Assembly (NCBI GenBank): GCA_014526335.1
Contig: JACTAT010000170.1
Location: forward strand, 78,139-142,138
Source of the DNA: Chrysaora quinquecirrha
Taxonomy: Eukaryota > Cnidaria > Scyphozoa > Semaeostomeae > Pelagiidae
DNA length: 64,000 nucleotides
Direction of reading: 5' to 3'
A model generated the notes under the pieces. That model saw only the letters and a program-made list of their open reading frames with translations, was not told the origin of the DNA and did no database searches. Positions 20,523 to 33,300 of this stretch are shown in pieces (within the stretch, counting starts at the first letter, position 1; the number at the start of each line of letters is the position of its first letter). The translations under genes and the position numbers were made by a program.

Positions 20523-21169
20523 CAGGGAGCGCGAAGCGCGGGAGGCGAAACGACCAATGAAATGCGGTTTTCTGATGTGTGATGCAAAATTCGAATTGCG
20601 CTTCGAGGCGAAATCGAGCTGTGTCGTGAATTTTCGACCCAGTAAAATTGAAGGGTGATATTTTGTTACTACTGTTTCCACTCTAAATCTGGGATAGGCA
20701 AGTTTTTTGACTGGCTGTATTAGGTTTATTATGCTTTTCTTTTGATTTTTAGGCAAGTTTAACAATTGTATTTTGCCGCTTGCGAGATATTGAGAGAGGA
20801 AGACAACTGAATCGTTTCTTGTGGACTCTGGCCTTGTTTTTGTATCTTGTTGTTTTTGTATTTATATCAAAGATACTGTGCAAAAAGTAATCAAAATACT
20901 CACAAACAAAGAACGTTATAATAAAAAACCGACATACGGTTATCAGAGAGAGACAGTCTATTAATTTCTAAGGTTTTTTTAAATGAATGCAACATGAATT
21001 TGAATTTTAAACCTTTATGATTCAGTACGCAAAATGTGGCAGAACACGAAGAACGCAAGACGCCATTCGCAATTTCTATTCTAGTTTTCCCGCCCCGACC
21101 CAGTCCTCTGCATCACACATAAGAAAACTGTCCACTGGGCGTTTCGCCTCCCGCGCTTCTCGCTCCCTG
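20523..21169 (+). mobile_element. Non-autonomous hAT element
   Basis: A 647-bp element with ends CAGGGAGCGCGAAGCGCGGG and the complement of CAGGGAGCGAGAAGCGCGGG. Similarity continues through GTGTGATGCA, about 75 bp in. It is flanked by an exact 8-bp duplication GTTTTATA (20515-20522 and 21170-21177). No transposase is present; the minus frame across 20400-20765 is incidental. Confidence 0.9.
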
Positions 21170-21177
21170 GTTTTATA

Positions 21178-24100
21178 CGTCGCGTAGGTTTCAGCTTTCA
21201 TACGAGTGCCGCTGCACAGAAAGCACCAGAAATCATCAGTAGTTTGCTATGTACGGCACAAAACGGCACGGCGTACGAAACAGGCCCAGTCCACCGCAAA
21301 TTCGATTCTAACGTGCCCACGCGCAAGGAGACAACACAGCAAGAAAACAACGTTTCTTGTACATACATATTTAGATGATGGTTTCCTTTAGCAAAATGTT
21401 GTTTAATTTTTGACAATCTATTTAAGTTGCTAATAAACTGTAGTAGATCAACTGCTATACTGCCACGGAATATCAACTCTATATGCCCCTAACCTCAAAG
21501 CAAACAATTATCAACTGTCTATCAATTGCACTGGAACAATGATACAAAACCAAAGGCCCAAAATGCAATCACGGTTTTTGATCTTACCTACCGTATTGCA
21601 CATTGGCAATGACAGTAGCTGATCAGTGAAGACAAATACGAAGCCGTACACCTTGAAGTGGGTATAGAATCAAGTTTCCTTAACACTTGGTACAAAAATG
21701 AAAACTAAAAAATCCAATTAAAAAACTGGATGGCTCAGTGTGCAAAACAATATCTTAAAGGTGGGTTTGATTGAAAAAACTAAAGGGCACTTCCCTGTAT
21801 ATTTCAGGGTTAAGTTAACCCTCCCTTGGGATGTGATTTGCAGATGAAGGATGCTTTTCTGAGCAATGATGCTGCTAACAAAAAGATACGTCCGACTACG
21901 CATAGAAAAAGTGTTGCGTCCCATAAAGAAACCCTATCACAAAATGCTTCGAAATAATCACTAGCTATTCAACGTTGGCTTGTTCTAGGATTTAGAGAAT
22001 AGTATAATATACACGATATTCATTTCACAAGCAACAAAATTACCATCATTACCTTGGTTAATAAAAGTACCCAGTACTCAACGTTTTCTTATTCAGATCA
22101 GGTAAGTTTCGCAATAGAAACCAACTGGCCCTTATAGGGGGACCAGTATTCAATTGCTGCCAACTTGCGCACCACAAATCTGACCGTGATAAGTTTTGTG
22201 TTCCTGAGTTAGTTTTTTTTAAATGGAGACGAAAACTTAATCATAATTCAAGTCTGGGTATATTTAAGAAACTTAGTACGAAAACTAAGCTAAGTTGAGT
22301 CTTTTAAATATGCGGCTAGTTGCAATAATCCACTTTAATTGTCTTGCACACGCTTGCAAAATAATTCGTCTTTTACTAAATCTTCGAAAATGACAAATTA
22401 CAAAAGAAATATAAAAAGTATCAACTAACTTGAAATCTTCTAGTTTCAGTCAATCCATTGATTTTGTGAAATAATTTTCAATTAGGCTTTGCTACTATCT
22501 GCTGAACTCTAGAAGTAAACACTAAGCCACTGTCGATGTGTGTGTTGTCGTAAAGATATGAAAACAAAATTTAAATCTTTCTTTGAAGTTAGACGTACTC
22601 ATAAATACTTTTATGTCAGAGGCAGGTGACCAGATAACAAGTAAATCACTCGATCAAACAAACGAAACTTCTTACAATCGCTAAAATTAATTATTTATTC
22701 CAGTTCTTATAAACAAACGTCCCATTCCTGTTTTTTAAAAACAACGATCTGGCCACAGGAAATAGTACACGCCAAGAAGAAATCGGGGCTACAAATCTCT
22801 GCTAAGTCTTTTAGACAATACTAAAACTCTATTGCATACATTAATCAGCCCCCTTTTCCTCCCTCGAAGAGGTGCGACAGAGAAAACACAATGTGCAGAT
22901 TGGAAACAGTATAACGTCAAATAACGTCATTCAACATGTACAGATTCATACTGCGTCTACATTACTATACATCAAATACTGTACTACATTCACTTTATAT
23001 ACGGTACTACATTCATTCTAAATACTATAAGTGGGCATTGGAAGTGCGAAGTGGCAAGGCGGACGCGTAAGGTTGGACAAATTACCGCCGTGGGTAGGTG
23101 AAGTGCCCCTGAGGGCAGGAAATGCCAAGCCTTGGGAATATTTGTTGTGTGCTTGACGATAGCGTAGCGATACTGAGTGCCGGGTCTCTGTCGACTACGA
23201 GTGAGGAGTATAAACCCATCTAGATTACAACTGACCCAACCCTTACAGAGTGATGAACTTGACAGGGGTGGGAAGGGAGGGCTTTCGTTAGACCGAGGAC
23301 TGTCCAGTATGATGCGTAAAGAAAAAAAGAGGCCTTCCATAGGATATGCCTGGTTTTTTTGGTGGATTTAAGGGGTGCGACCTGTTGGTTTGTCATTGGC
23401 TAGGGGTAGAACACACCCTTCATTGTTTAGCATAGTTGGGTCAGTTCGGCACATATGATTGGTTAAATACCTTGTGATACCACTCACTGTGAACCATGGC
23501 AAAGTAAGGTATCCAGGCTACAACTACTGCGGCATCTGTGGCATTTTGGATGGCGTAAGGTTGCGGGCAGCATGGAAAAAGGGGGCAGATTAACTACAGT
23601 TCAGCCTACGTCAGAACTTTATGGAACTCTTCGCCGACTAGTCACCATCAAAAGGAACCATATAGTTGCCAACCGCTTGCAGAAGAACGCTTATGCCGAC
23701 AGGTCAGTTCTCTCATGGCGCAATGTCGGCATAACATGCCTTTACATGTATTCTGCAAGACCGGCCCTCTGTGAAACCAATATCATCACCGATGGAGTGA
23801 TGGTAGAGTCGTTTCACGATCTTGTGGAGACCACGTAAGCAAGCATATATATGTAACGCAAACGCTGCTTCATCATTGAAATATTACTGCTTTTCTGGAT
23901 ATGCTGCTTGTGCACCCAGAATAATATTCTAGAGCGAATACCCTGGGTACTCATTTACCAAACTCTGAAGAATGCAGGGCTGATGTTAGATTTATTACAG
24001 TCCCATCTCATCTGTGAAAAACGCAATGCACACAAAAAGAGTTCGAATCTTACAATTAAGGATCAGGATGTATTATCTTTTGCAACAAAGCATGTAGCAT

Positions 24101-25433
24101 AGGCTAACTGAGCAAAAGCACCTGCAGCAAAATTCTGAGATTAATTTGGAATGAAATTGAAAGGACATTAATTATTCTGCATGTTATTGTAACATGTAGC
24201 AAAATTTACAAAAAAATGTTGATAACATTATTCAAGCCACTTAAACTTGACAAGAGGGAAAGACTTTGGGGTGTGGCGATTTCTTTGCGGCGCCAAGTCA
24301 GGTAAACTGCTTAACAAGTAAAGTCTCAATCCATAAGTCATAGAATATGAAATCTCACCGGAGCATTTTCGGAAACATTAATTTTAGAGACTGGGTTTTT
24401 CAAGAACGAGGACTCGAGCGAGGGGACTTTTAGGGTTGCAAGAGAGTACATGAAGGGCAGAGGCGGACTGGCAGCGAGTCTCAAGGGTTGCTATTTCCAG
24501 TAAAAGCGGCCTGTTTTCACTATAGCAATTTGTCTTGTTAGTTACTTCTAGCGAGCTCCTGTGCAAAACATCAATTCAAGGCAAGGGCTACTGTTCATGT
24601 TAATACTTCTTTTCTTATTTGGGATAATTCGATGGCATAATCGTCTCCCTTTCATACATATGTTCGCATTACTATATTTTCTTGCTTCCATATTTTGTGC
24701 GCATAAGCTGATTATCTTTTTATATTTACTTCTTTCCATTTATCTGCATTGAGAATCCTGTCATTTCCAACTGTTTTCAGACTGAGCGAACCCAGTCCAA
24801 AAAAATCTTCGAAGTCCCAAGAAATCGAAGATATTTGCTTAAGAAACAACAGAAACAGTTTGTTAAAGACCCCACATAACAAGAAGGCCCGGGTTGCAAT
24901 CGAACCTAGCATCCCTGCCAGTCCAACCCTGATGAAGGGGTCTCATTTGCTGGGCGGAGGGCTTATTCTAAGGTAGCTAACGCCTCATTCGAAGGGAGGT
25001 CTAATTCTAAGTCGGAGTTATTCGATGAATAATGACAATTTAACCTATTCCTTATTAAAAGTGCTTCATGACTTCAAAAAACAGGTTCTAGCTCCAGTCT
25101 ATGAGTTTTAATCGGATCCAGTAATGATATTCCAGGGAGGTTTTTGGTGGCTGCTTCAAAAAATGTCAACAGTTATGGTGGTTAATTTATGAACAGAATT
25201 AGAACGGCTTTTGTGTTCAAATATGGCTGGAAAAAGGAATAAACGAACACAGTTTGACTGACTGCTATGAATGCTTTTTCAATAGGATTTTAGCAATGTT
25301 GGTAGGAATTAAGAATCTCTAGGAAACATTTTGGTGGTGCTTTATCTTAAATCGATAAACTTATTAATTATTGATAATCTATGTGCGTAAATTTTTAACG
25401 TTCAAATCTAAAGCGGATTTATATCTTCAAGTA
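21178..25433. other. About 4.2 kb with no supported gene
   Basis: The open frames at 23177-23371, 23572-23838 and 23908-24102 (plus) were inspected. None shows a domain or a splice-bounded structure I can defend, although 23572-23838 has even codon use and could be a gene fragment. No terminal repeats, tRNA or tandem arrays were recognised. Confidence 0.45.
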
Positions 25434-25807
25434 CATGTTTTTTTTATAAAAAAGTGGCTTATAAGAATTTAGTGCTCAAAATCTTAAAAACTTAAGAAAG
25501 TTCAATACTGGATTCTTGAAACTTAAGAAAGTTCTGTATCATACTTTCACTCCTAATGTTCTGTGTGTTATTTTTGCTCTTCTGTTCAGTCGCTCATCTT
25601 GCTATTAAACGAGTCTAATGATTATTTTCTTTGAAAAACGTGGTATTTGTGCAATGTAAACAGTTCCTTAAACTGTGCATTCTTAGAAGTACTGTATACC
25701 AAAATTTTTGCCAAGAAAATCATAAGAAAGTTTGGTACTGAAAACATGAAATATCTAAGAAAGTTTCAATACTGGCCCAAAAAAAGCTTTCTTATAAAAA
25801 AAACGTG
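25434..25807 (-). mobile_element. TA-CACG element, CTTTCTTA subfamily
   Basis: A 374-bp element with ends CATG(T)n ATAAAAAA and TTTCTTATAAAAAAAACGTG, flanked by TA. Internal words are TAAGAAAGTT (complement AACTTTCTTA), repeated four or more times, so this subfamily has a different core word from the other copies. Confidence 0.75.
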
Positions 25808-26200
25808 TAGCTTAATGAATCGAACTAGGACCTAACCATGCCAGAAGAAGCGGTAGTTCACAGGCATATATACTTGCTATTGTCACGACACGATACCCCT
25901 TTTCTCTCATTCATTTCGATCAAATTCTCTTCTATATAATCCTCTTTTTCAGGTTTACCGCCTTTTCCTCTCCCACATGACTTTGCTCATTTTTTGCTCA
26001 TAACATTATTTCCGCACTTGTTTGGTTTTCCTTGTTGGTAGTTTTGTTTAAGTAGTTTTTTCCTATTCATGCTTATATTTTAACATGGTTGTATTATCCA
26101 CCCTTTCCTGCTACTCATAACTCTTATTGGTTAATTTTTTAGTTTCGTCAATGTAACTCCTAATTTAAACACAGTATTTTGGCAATCACATGCTTTTCAC

Positions 26201-26492
26201 CCCGGGGGGGGGGGTACTTCATTGTTCAAGTGACTAGACGTGCCGCCCTGTTTTTCCAAACCCACCCATGTCTACCGATAAATTCTGTTTGTCGTGGTAC
26301 CCATGTATAGAAAAAACAACGAAATTTGTTACCCATTTGTACCAATATCTCAAATGTTGCATATATTTTGGTACCCATGTGTAGAGATTCTTTACGGAAA
26401 ACCAACCCATGTGTAGGGAAATTGGCGCTGAAAAAGTTACCCATTTGGGCGGCACGTCTAGTATATTGAACAATGGAAGTACCCCCCCCGGG
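26201..26492 (+). mobile_element. 292-bp MITE with 8-bp duplication
   Basis: The terminal inverted repeats start CCCGGGGGGGGGGTACTTC and extend about 45 bp through ATTGTTCAA and ACGTGCCGCCC. The exact 8-bp duplication is CTTTTCAC (26193-26200 and 26493-26500). Internal ACCCATGTGTAG/ACCCATTTG words repeat four times. A partial relative lies at about 32220-32310. The 8-bp duplication suggests hAT. Confidence 0.88.
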
Positions 26493-26653
26493 CTTTTCAC
26501 ATGCTTTCTATGGATAGATTCTAAGCATCTAAATTTCAAAGTGTGACCTATGAAAGCGTGAATGTCTCAGTAAAGTCTTTACTAAAGCAGTCATCATTTT
26601 TTGACTGAACCTTACTACGAATGGATTAATGGTAAGAGGTAGCTATCTACATA

Positions 26654-27012
26654 CATGTTTTTTTTAAAAGAACACTGAAATTGAAGAAAGCCATGCAATG
26701 TTCAAAATTTTTCGGATTTGAAGGCTCAAAATGTTCTTAACCATAACATGTTCTTAATTTTCTTGCTTTTTAAAAAGCTGTTGTTTTTCAAATTAGGTGA
26801 TAATTGCTACGAAAAGGGACGCACATATAGTCGCAATGATTGATAGTTCACCTGTTTTCTAGAGTTGAGAACAGGACAGCGCCATTTAAGAAAGTAAATT
26901 TTAATTTGTTTCTAGCTTCATAAAGCCTTGTAATGTTCTAAGAATGTTCTTAACTTTTCAGCCTCTGAAGCCTTATGTTCTTATATACTTTGTTCTTATA
27001 AAAAAGTCTCCG
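26654..27012 (+). mobile_element. TA-CACG element, TGTTCTTA subfamily, degraded right end
   Basis: A near-duplicate of the element at 34599-34961. It shares AAGAACACTGAAATTGAAGA, internal AATGTTCTTAAC words and the doubled right-end word TTCTTATATACTTTGTTCTTA. The last bases (AAAAAGTCTCC) have lost CGTG. Confidence 0.8.
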
Positions 27013-27977
27013 TATTGAAATTTAATGAGTACCCCCCTGGGTGAGTCGGTTTATCTATATGTCTTCGGATGCCTCCTAGGAGCAATCTTTATCATAAGCA
27101 CTCTGTAAAGGTTCTTCAGCTGCTGATGGTTGATGGTTGTGATTTGGTTTTCACCATTGAGAATAAAAATGTGTGACAGAAAATGAAGTCTGGATCCCTG
27201 AGAGGTTGCTTGAGATATGACGCGCCGAAGAAATGAGTAAAAAACACCCCCTCAATGTTAACGCCATGGGACGGGAATGTATAGGACTACTGATATGAAA
27301 TTTTGATCTGAACATTGAACATTTTTTTTCGAATGCAATGATGGTTTGCGTTTTTTTTGAAGCACAGTTTTAAATCCTCTTGGCTATTAGCAAGCACTAG
27401 AAACTGATGATTACACCAAATTCACCTTCACGTCCGCCTATTGTTAAACAATTAATTTTCTAGATTATTTTCGTGATTTCTTCAGTGTTCGTGATGTTTG
27501 TTGTTAAACTAGAGTCGCTAAGTGAATTGGTGGTGTTCGGTTGTGAAATCATTGTTGTTGAAGATTTAGAGAAAGAGTTGTTTTTATGTTGACGGTTACT
27601 GCCGATCGTAGAGTTGAACTGTTTCTGACGTTGCTGTTATTACCGTTGCTGTATATTTGAATCGAATCTAAGGATCATTACTGTTGTAAGGAGACTGCTG
27701 TTATTTCTATTAGAGATTTTTTTAGTTAATCAGAAGAAAATCGGAGAAAACATTAAATTCATAGCGTTTCACCAACGAACACGTGCAGCCTGTAAAACGC
27801 ACACCCGAAACTTTGGTGTTGATTTACACTATCCACCGATCCAGTGCGGTTGCGAAGTTTCAGCGTATTCCCAGCCACAACGTTGTCGTTTGTTTATTTC
27901 CTTCACAAAGTTTTTCACTCATTCCTTAACTGTTGCCAAAAATATTAATGGTGCCACTCCGCCCCAACTACATGTAC

Positions 27978-28188
27978 GAGGGTCGTATAGGGGTTCTGGG
28001 GAACATGGGAACAAGCCCCAAAATGGCTTAGGGAACAGGGAACATTTGCATGAAGTTAGGGGAACAAGGGAACATTTTGCATATATTTTTCAGGGAACAC
28101 TCTGAAAATTCCACAAATCTCAAGGGAACAAATTATAATTTTCTAAGGGAACAGGGGAACAAAGACCCCCCCCCCCTATACGACCCTC
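27978..28188 (+). mobile_element. 211-bp MITE, GAGGGTCGTATAGGGG ends
   Basis: Terminal inverted repeats GAGGGTCGTATAGGGG and CCCCTATACGACCCTC are flanked by ATGTAC on both sides (27972-27977 and 28189-28194). The interior has six or more GGGAACA words, again a repeated word in a small element. Confidence 0.85.
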
Positions 28189-28357
28189 ATGTACACTTTC
28201 TTTGTAAACAATACAAAAATTAAACAATCCCTCCAAAATTGCAGACATTTTAAATTTGCCTTGGTCATTTAAAAACTTTAAATGCTTGTAGAACTCTGCT
28301 TATAGTTATGTATCGAATTGAGTTGGGGTATGCTTTTAGCTAGGACTGTCATCAGGT

Positions 28358-28906
28358 CAGTGGCGTGGTGGCCGGGGGGGCAGAGGGGGCACTTGCCCCC
28401 CAGCGATGGAAAATCAGGGGGCGCCGAAGGCGCTCCAACTCTTCAAAGGGGCGCCAAAAGCTCTTTGGAAACACACGTGAGCGACAATAACCCACTTGCC
28501 ATAGCAGCGCTCCCAAGGGGCGCCTATTTTAATCTGATATTATGTTATTAAGTATTGAAGAAAATGTTACGCCTATTTTATGGTGAATGGCAATGGCTAT
28601 TTTATGGTATTTTATGGTCCCTTGATTATGGTGAATAAATTGACACTTTCGGGCATGGTTCTCAAGAACTGTCAAAAGCACTTCTTTGAACGCTGAACTG
28701 AATGTTCTAATTGAATGATTGTATTAAGATATCTTACCATTAGTAATAAAAGTTACAAGTTCTTTGTCGGGTTTGCATTTTTGCCTTTTGCCTAAGTTGT
28801 ATTTAAAAAGTTAATTGAATTGAATTGTACAAACGGCGATGTTTTCTAGGGGGCACCAAAAAGGGTTTGTGCCCCCCCCAGCCGATGTGGAGCCACCACG
28901 CCACTG
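28358..28906 (+). mobile_element. Non-autonomous hAT element
   Basis: A 549-bp element with ends CAGTGGCGTGGTGGC and GCCACCACGCCACTG, flanked by an exact 8-bp duplication CATCAGGT (28350-28357 and 28907-28914). Subterminal GGGGGC-rich words (GGGGGCGCC, GGGGGCACC) occur at both ends. It encodes no transposase. Confidence 0.9.
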
Positions 28907-28994
28907 CATCAGGTGGTCAAATTTTCAAATTTCAAATTTAAAAGGTCAATGCTCTATCCATTCAATATGAAGCAAAAAAACACCCAAATTGTGA

Positions 28995-29325
28995 GTATCA
29001 ACCACAGACCACAGACAGCAAAAGAATGCCACCGCATCAAGCATAATAACCCACCACAGTAGTGCTTATCCACCACATTACGCAAAAAATCCCCGACCAC
29101 AACAAGCATAATAACTCGCCACAACAAGCATAATAACCAACCACATTAGTGCTTATCCACCACAGTACGCAGAAAATACCGCCACAAGCATAATAAGCCA
29201 CCACATAAAGCATAATACCCCACCACAGTACGCAAAAATCCCCGACCACAACAAGCATAATAACCAACCACAGTAGTGCTTTTCCACCACAGTTCGCAAA
29301 AAACACCGCCACAACAAGGGTGGTA
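28995..29325. repeat. CCACCACA-rich minisatellite
   Basis: Irregular tandem units combine CCACCACAGTAGTGCTTATC, CCGACCACAACAAGCATAATA and ACGCAAAAAATCCCC in shuffled order. No coding role is likely. Confidence 0.8.
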
Positions 29326-30330
29326 CAGCGAGCACGTGGCTATCTTTAAAATTAAAGGTACCCATTAGCATTGTTTGAAGAATGAGATCAGCTCAGATCA
29401 GCCCGAGATAAGCCTATTAGCTTGCAGCTCGCAGTGTTGAACAATCTCCACAATTGTTCCCTGTGATTCTAACTGTTTCAGGCTTTGTTCCTGCTTTCCC
29501 CCGTAATCATCATTGATCCCTATTTAGTTCAATTTGCTCTCGCTTGTTTGCGGTAATTTCCTTTTTTCTGAGTTGTTCCTTCATCTTCTTCAGTGATTCC
29601 CTGTATGTTCCACCTTGACCCCTCTCGTTCTCATTTATTCCCGCCGATTTCTACTTCGTCGCAGTTGTTCCTCCGATTCCAAGTTATTCCCACAGGAGGC
29701 CCAGGAGGGAATATTAATGAAAGATAAGAATACCAGCGTGTATTTTTGTTGTTACTCTTCTTTACTCGATCTTTTATTGAATTGAATACTTTTCGAATAT
29801 GCTGCTCGAATTTCTCAGTTGACTGTTTGTGTTTATATATAAAAATACAAGGAGTGAAACTTCTTACTCAGTGCAAACCCAAAAACTGTTTTTGATTTGC
29901 TTGCATTCTGACATCGTTGCTCCCAATGTCTGCAAACGCATATCAAAATGTTCCTCAATTATCGAACTAAAGCCCCAAATACTTTGTTTCAACTTCAGAT
30001 ATCTTTATCATTGAATATTTTCCCATTTTTCCCATGCAAGTCTACTCAAATTTGCTTTCTCCCTAGGCTCCGGCCACCACTCGGCACAAAATCGCTCGAT
30101 TTTCGAACGTTTTCGTCAGCTGACCTTGTTCTGCCGTAAACAGCGTTTGGGTGTGGGCACCCGTCTTTCATTAAAAAAAACACAAACTTCAACTCGAAAT
30201 GTTCAGCAGCATATTCGAAAAGTATAAGAATTCTTCAAACATAAAAATTAACGTTCAATACGAGGCTGATTGAAAATTACTTCCAATTTTTATAAAACAG
30301 AAGATCAAACTGAAGTCAAGCCAAGCCTTT
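29326..30330. other. Upstream region of RANGRF; no gene
   Basis: Pyrimidine-rich GTTCC/GATTCC words occur between 29450 and 29690. Two inverted stretches contain ACTTTTCGAATATGCTGCT (about 29785 and 30205). The RANGRF promoter should lie at the right end of this span, but no TATA box or initiator is convincing. Confidence 0.5.
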
Positions 30331-30399
30331 TTTATGGTGATTTGTATTTGGAAAATGGACATGGAAACTTGTTTCCAAAATAGCAGTAATGGCGAAGAA

Positions 30400-33300
30400 A
30401 TGTCAGAGAAGTTGTTGTTTGGTGGATCTTTACAATGTTTTTTGCCAGGAGGTGCAGTTGACATTAGGTAGATATAGGCCTAGTCTATCTATATCTAGAC
30501 TAAGACTAGATTGACAGTACAGTGCTTATAATCCAGCTATTTTACGGCTATTTTACGGCTGAGAGGAGATTCCTCCATTTTCTTGCTCCTCTATTTTACG
30601 GCGCTCTGCACCAACCCAGCTCTTATAATCAAACTGTATATCAATATCATACATTTATGTAATATAGAGCCAAAGGTACCAGGTAGTCAGATTAATTTAA
30701 GGCAGAAGATAGGCACAGCCCAGGCAGGTCTATCAGCAGTGTCAGTTACAGTAGCCTATCTATAAGGCAGTTTACCTACCTAATATAGATCAATCCAGAG
30801 TCCCAAAAAGACAGAATGCTTGACAGCTCAGTGTGGTCAGGGTTCAAGCCCAGCCACGGTAGCGTCACAGCCAGAGTCAAGGTCTTGATTAGTTACCTAA
30901 CCTACTACCGAGACCCTAGCGACTGGCGCTAAAACACCATTTCACCTTCATCTTCACCTTTCTTTCTGCGATCTTGATACTATCATCCTATTAGTATTTA
31001 AGATTTTACAGTTTGAAGTTCTAGTCTTTGCTACCTAATCCATAAATGATTGATAGGCAGCCAGAAGAAGGCTCATAATTATAATGTCACAATATTTGTT
31101 AATTTGATTACAGCAACATAAGAGAAGTACCTGATCATCAAGAAGTTTTCTGTCACAAAGCAACAGACCAAAGCATCATGATTGACATATTACAGTATCA
31201 GGCAGCACAATGTGAAGAACAGGCACCAAGGTATATAAAAAGAATGTATAAAGTCGTTAGTCAACTTCCCCCAGTACCTACTTGCCCCATTTCCAACTTA
31301 CCCCACTTTGAAAGTCAGCTCACCCCACTTTCAAAGTCAACTCACCCAATCTAAAAAGTCAACTTGCCTCTCACTGAACTAGAAATGTTGGGGGCTCCTC
31401 TCCCGAACTCCCTTTTATCACACTGATAGATCCACACATCTGTATCAGTTATACAGTTAACCAATTTTCACCATTTAACTGACTTTAAATGCAAAATACA
31501 TGCTCAGGTTTCTAAACAAACCTACATTAGTTCCAAAAATAATCGGACCCATATATTTCGGACAAAATATTTTCAAAAAATTTTGGACTATATTTTACTT
31601 TTTTTGGATGATTTTCCATTCCGATTTCGGACGACAGAAAAGGCAAGGTGTTTAGAATCTTTCTCAGTAAAATTAATGAAACTAACCGAATTTAAATAGA
31701 CTTTATGACATCGCTTCCACTAATCGATTCTTGGGTAACTTAATGAGCATACCAGTACTCAAACTTTCGCTTTTGAAACTGATTTGCAAACGCGTCAACA
31801 TTTAGGTCTAAGATTTAAAATGATTTGTTGGATCTGGCGGAACGAAAACACGAACATGATGATTTGTTGTGATGGTTTTTTGCTCTCCCACAGAAGTATG
31901 GCCTTTTAAGAACATTGAAAATCAACAGAGCCTTTTGATCGATCCTCTGGAACAATATTTACTAAAATAATAATAGGGGTGATTTTTGGTAAAATGCTTC
32001 AAACCAAGAAAAAAAAAACATCCGAGGCCTCCTTTCTGGTTTGTTCTCAAAGTAAGAGAAAAAATGGTGAAAATAAAATTTCGGACGTTAAAATTTTGGA
32101 CTACCTAAAATTTTGGACATTCATATTTTCGGACAAACAAATTGTCCGAAATTAAAATTGGCTGAAAATTTTCGGAACTAATGTATGTCTAAAAGTACCG
32201 ATAAACTATACTACTGAATTTTAGAGATTCTTTACAAAAAAAACAAACCCATGTGCAGGAAAATCGTCACAAAAAAGTTACCCATTTGGACAGCACATCA
32301 AGTATATACATACAGTAGTAATTTAAGTACAGCAATAACAATAAAGTTCGTACAGAAAAAATGTGGAAAAATTTTCGGATAAACTAATCTTTTCTCAGAC
32401 AAAATGTTGTCCAAAGTTTTGTCATCGAAAATGTCTTGATCTTATTGTAGCAAACAGTGTGATACATTTAGCAAATACTTTTTCAGAGCTTGAACTAAAT
32501 AAAACCAATGTTTGCTGGGAACCAAATACTTTTGTATTGAATGCTTAGAAATTAAGAAATTTTTTACATTTCTGCTTCATGTTCTAACTTTTCCAGGTAT
32601 CATTTTTATGACATTGCGGAGGCTAACTCAGCAGAAGGTAAAAATGAGGTCAGTTATGATTTTTTTTTGTTTACCAAGGGTGGTACCTATGGAGCTTGTA
32701 ATGCAATGTGCTGCTTTAAACTTCAATGGTTGAAATATATTAATAACTCAAGATAATGCTTTGTTTTTAGGTAAACAATGTTGAAAGAATACCAAAAAAT
32801 CTGATAGCAATGGAAGAGTAAGTAAATGTTGTCTCCTCAACACGTTTCTCCATCAGAGACCAGACAAAACCGGACAAAACCTTAGAATACCAAAATGGCG
32901 CATTAGCCTTCATTTTGACTTCATCAACTTCTTCAATGTTAAATTGCTAGAATACACCTTTTCAACTAAGAGCCTCGTTTTCAAAATTTAGGATAATTTG
33001 CTCCTAGCTCCTACAAAAGTTTTGACTCCAGATTCAGACTGAGCACCTTCATTTTAATGTTGAGGGAAATTTTTACGCCTCTTGTTCATAAGATGTTGAT
33101 TTTATAGCGATGAAAAGTTTGAAAATTTATAAGGGATTTGACCATGAAAAATCGCTCGGAGTGAAACTTTACACCCTCAGTCATTTTTCACGGTCAAATC
33201 CCTTACAAATTTTAAAACTTCTAATCGCTATAAAATCAACATTGTAAGCACCAGAGGCGTAAAAATTTGCCTTAACATTAAAAAGAAGGTGCTGAATTCG

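Noticed and set aside
23572..23838. 88-codon plus-strand frame
   Set aside because: No domain, no flanking splice sites in frame and no relation to neighbours. Kept only as an unassigned possibility.
32638..32639. Nearer donor for RANGRF exon 3
   Set aside because: Joining from here to exon 4 gives an immediate stop. The donor at 32649 keeps the frame and the family sequence.
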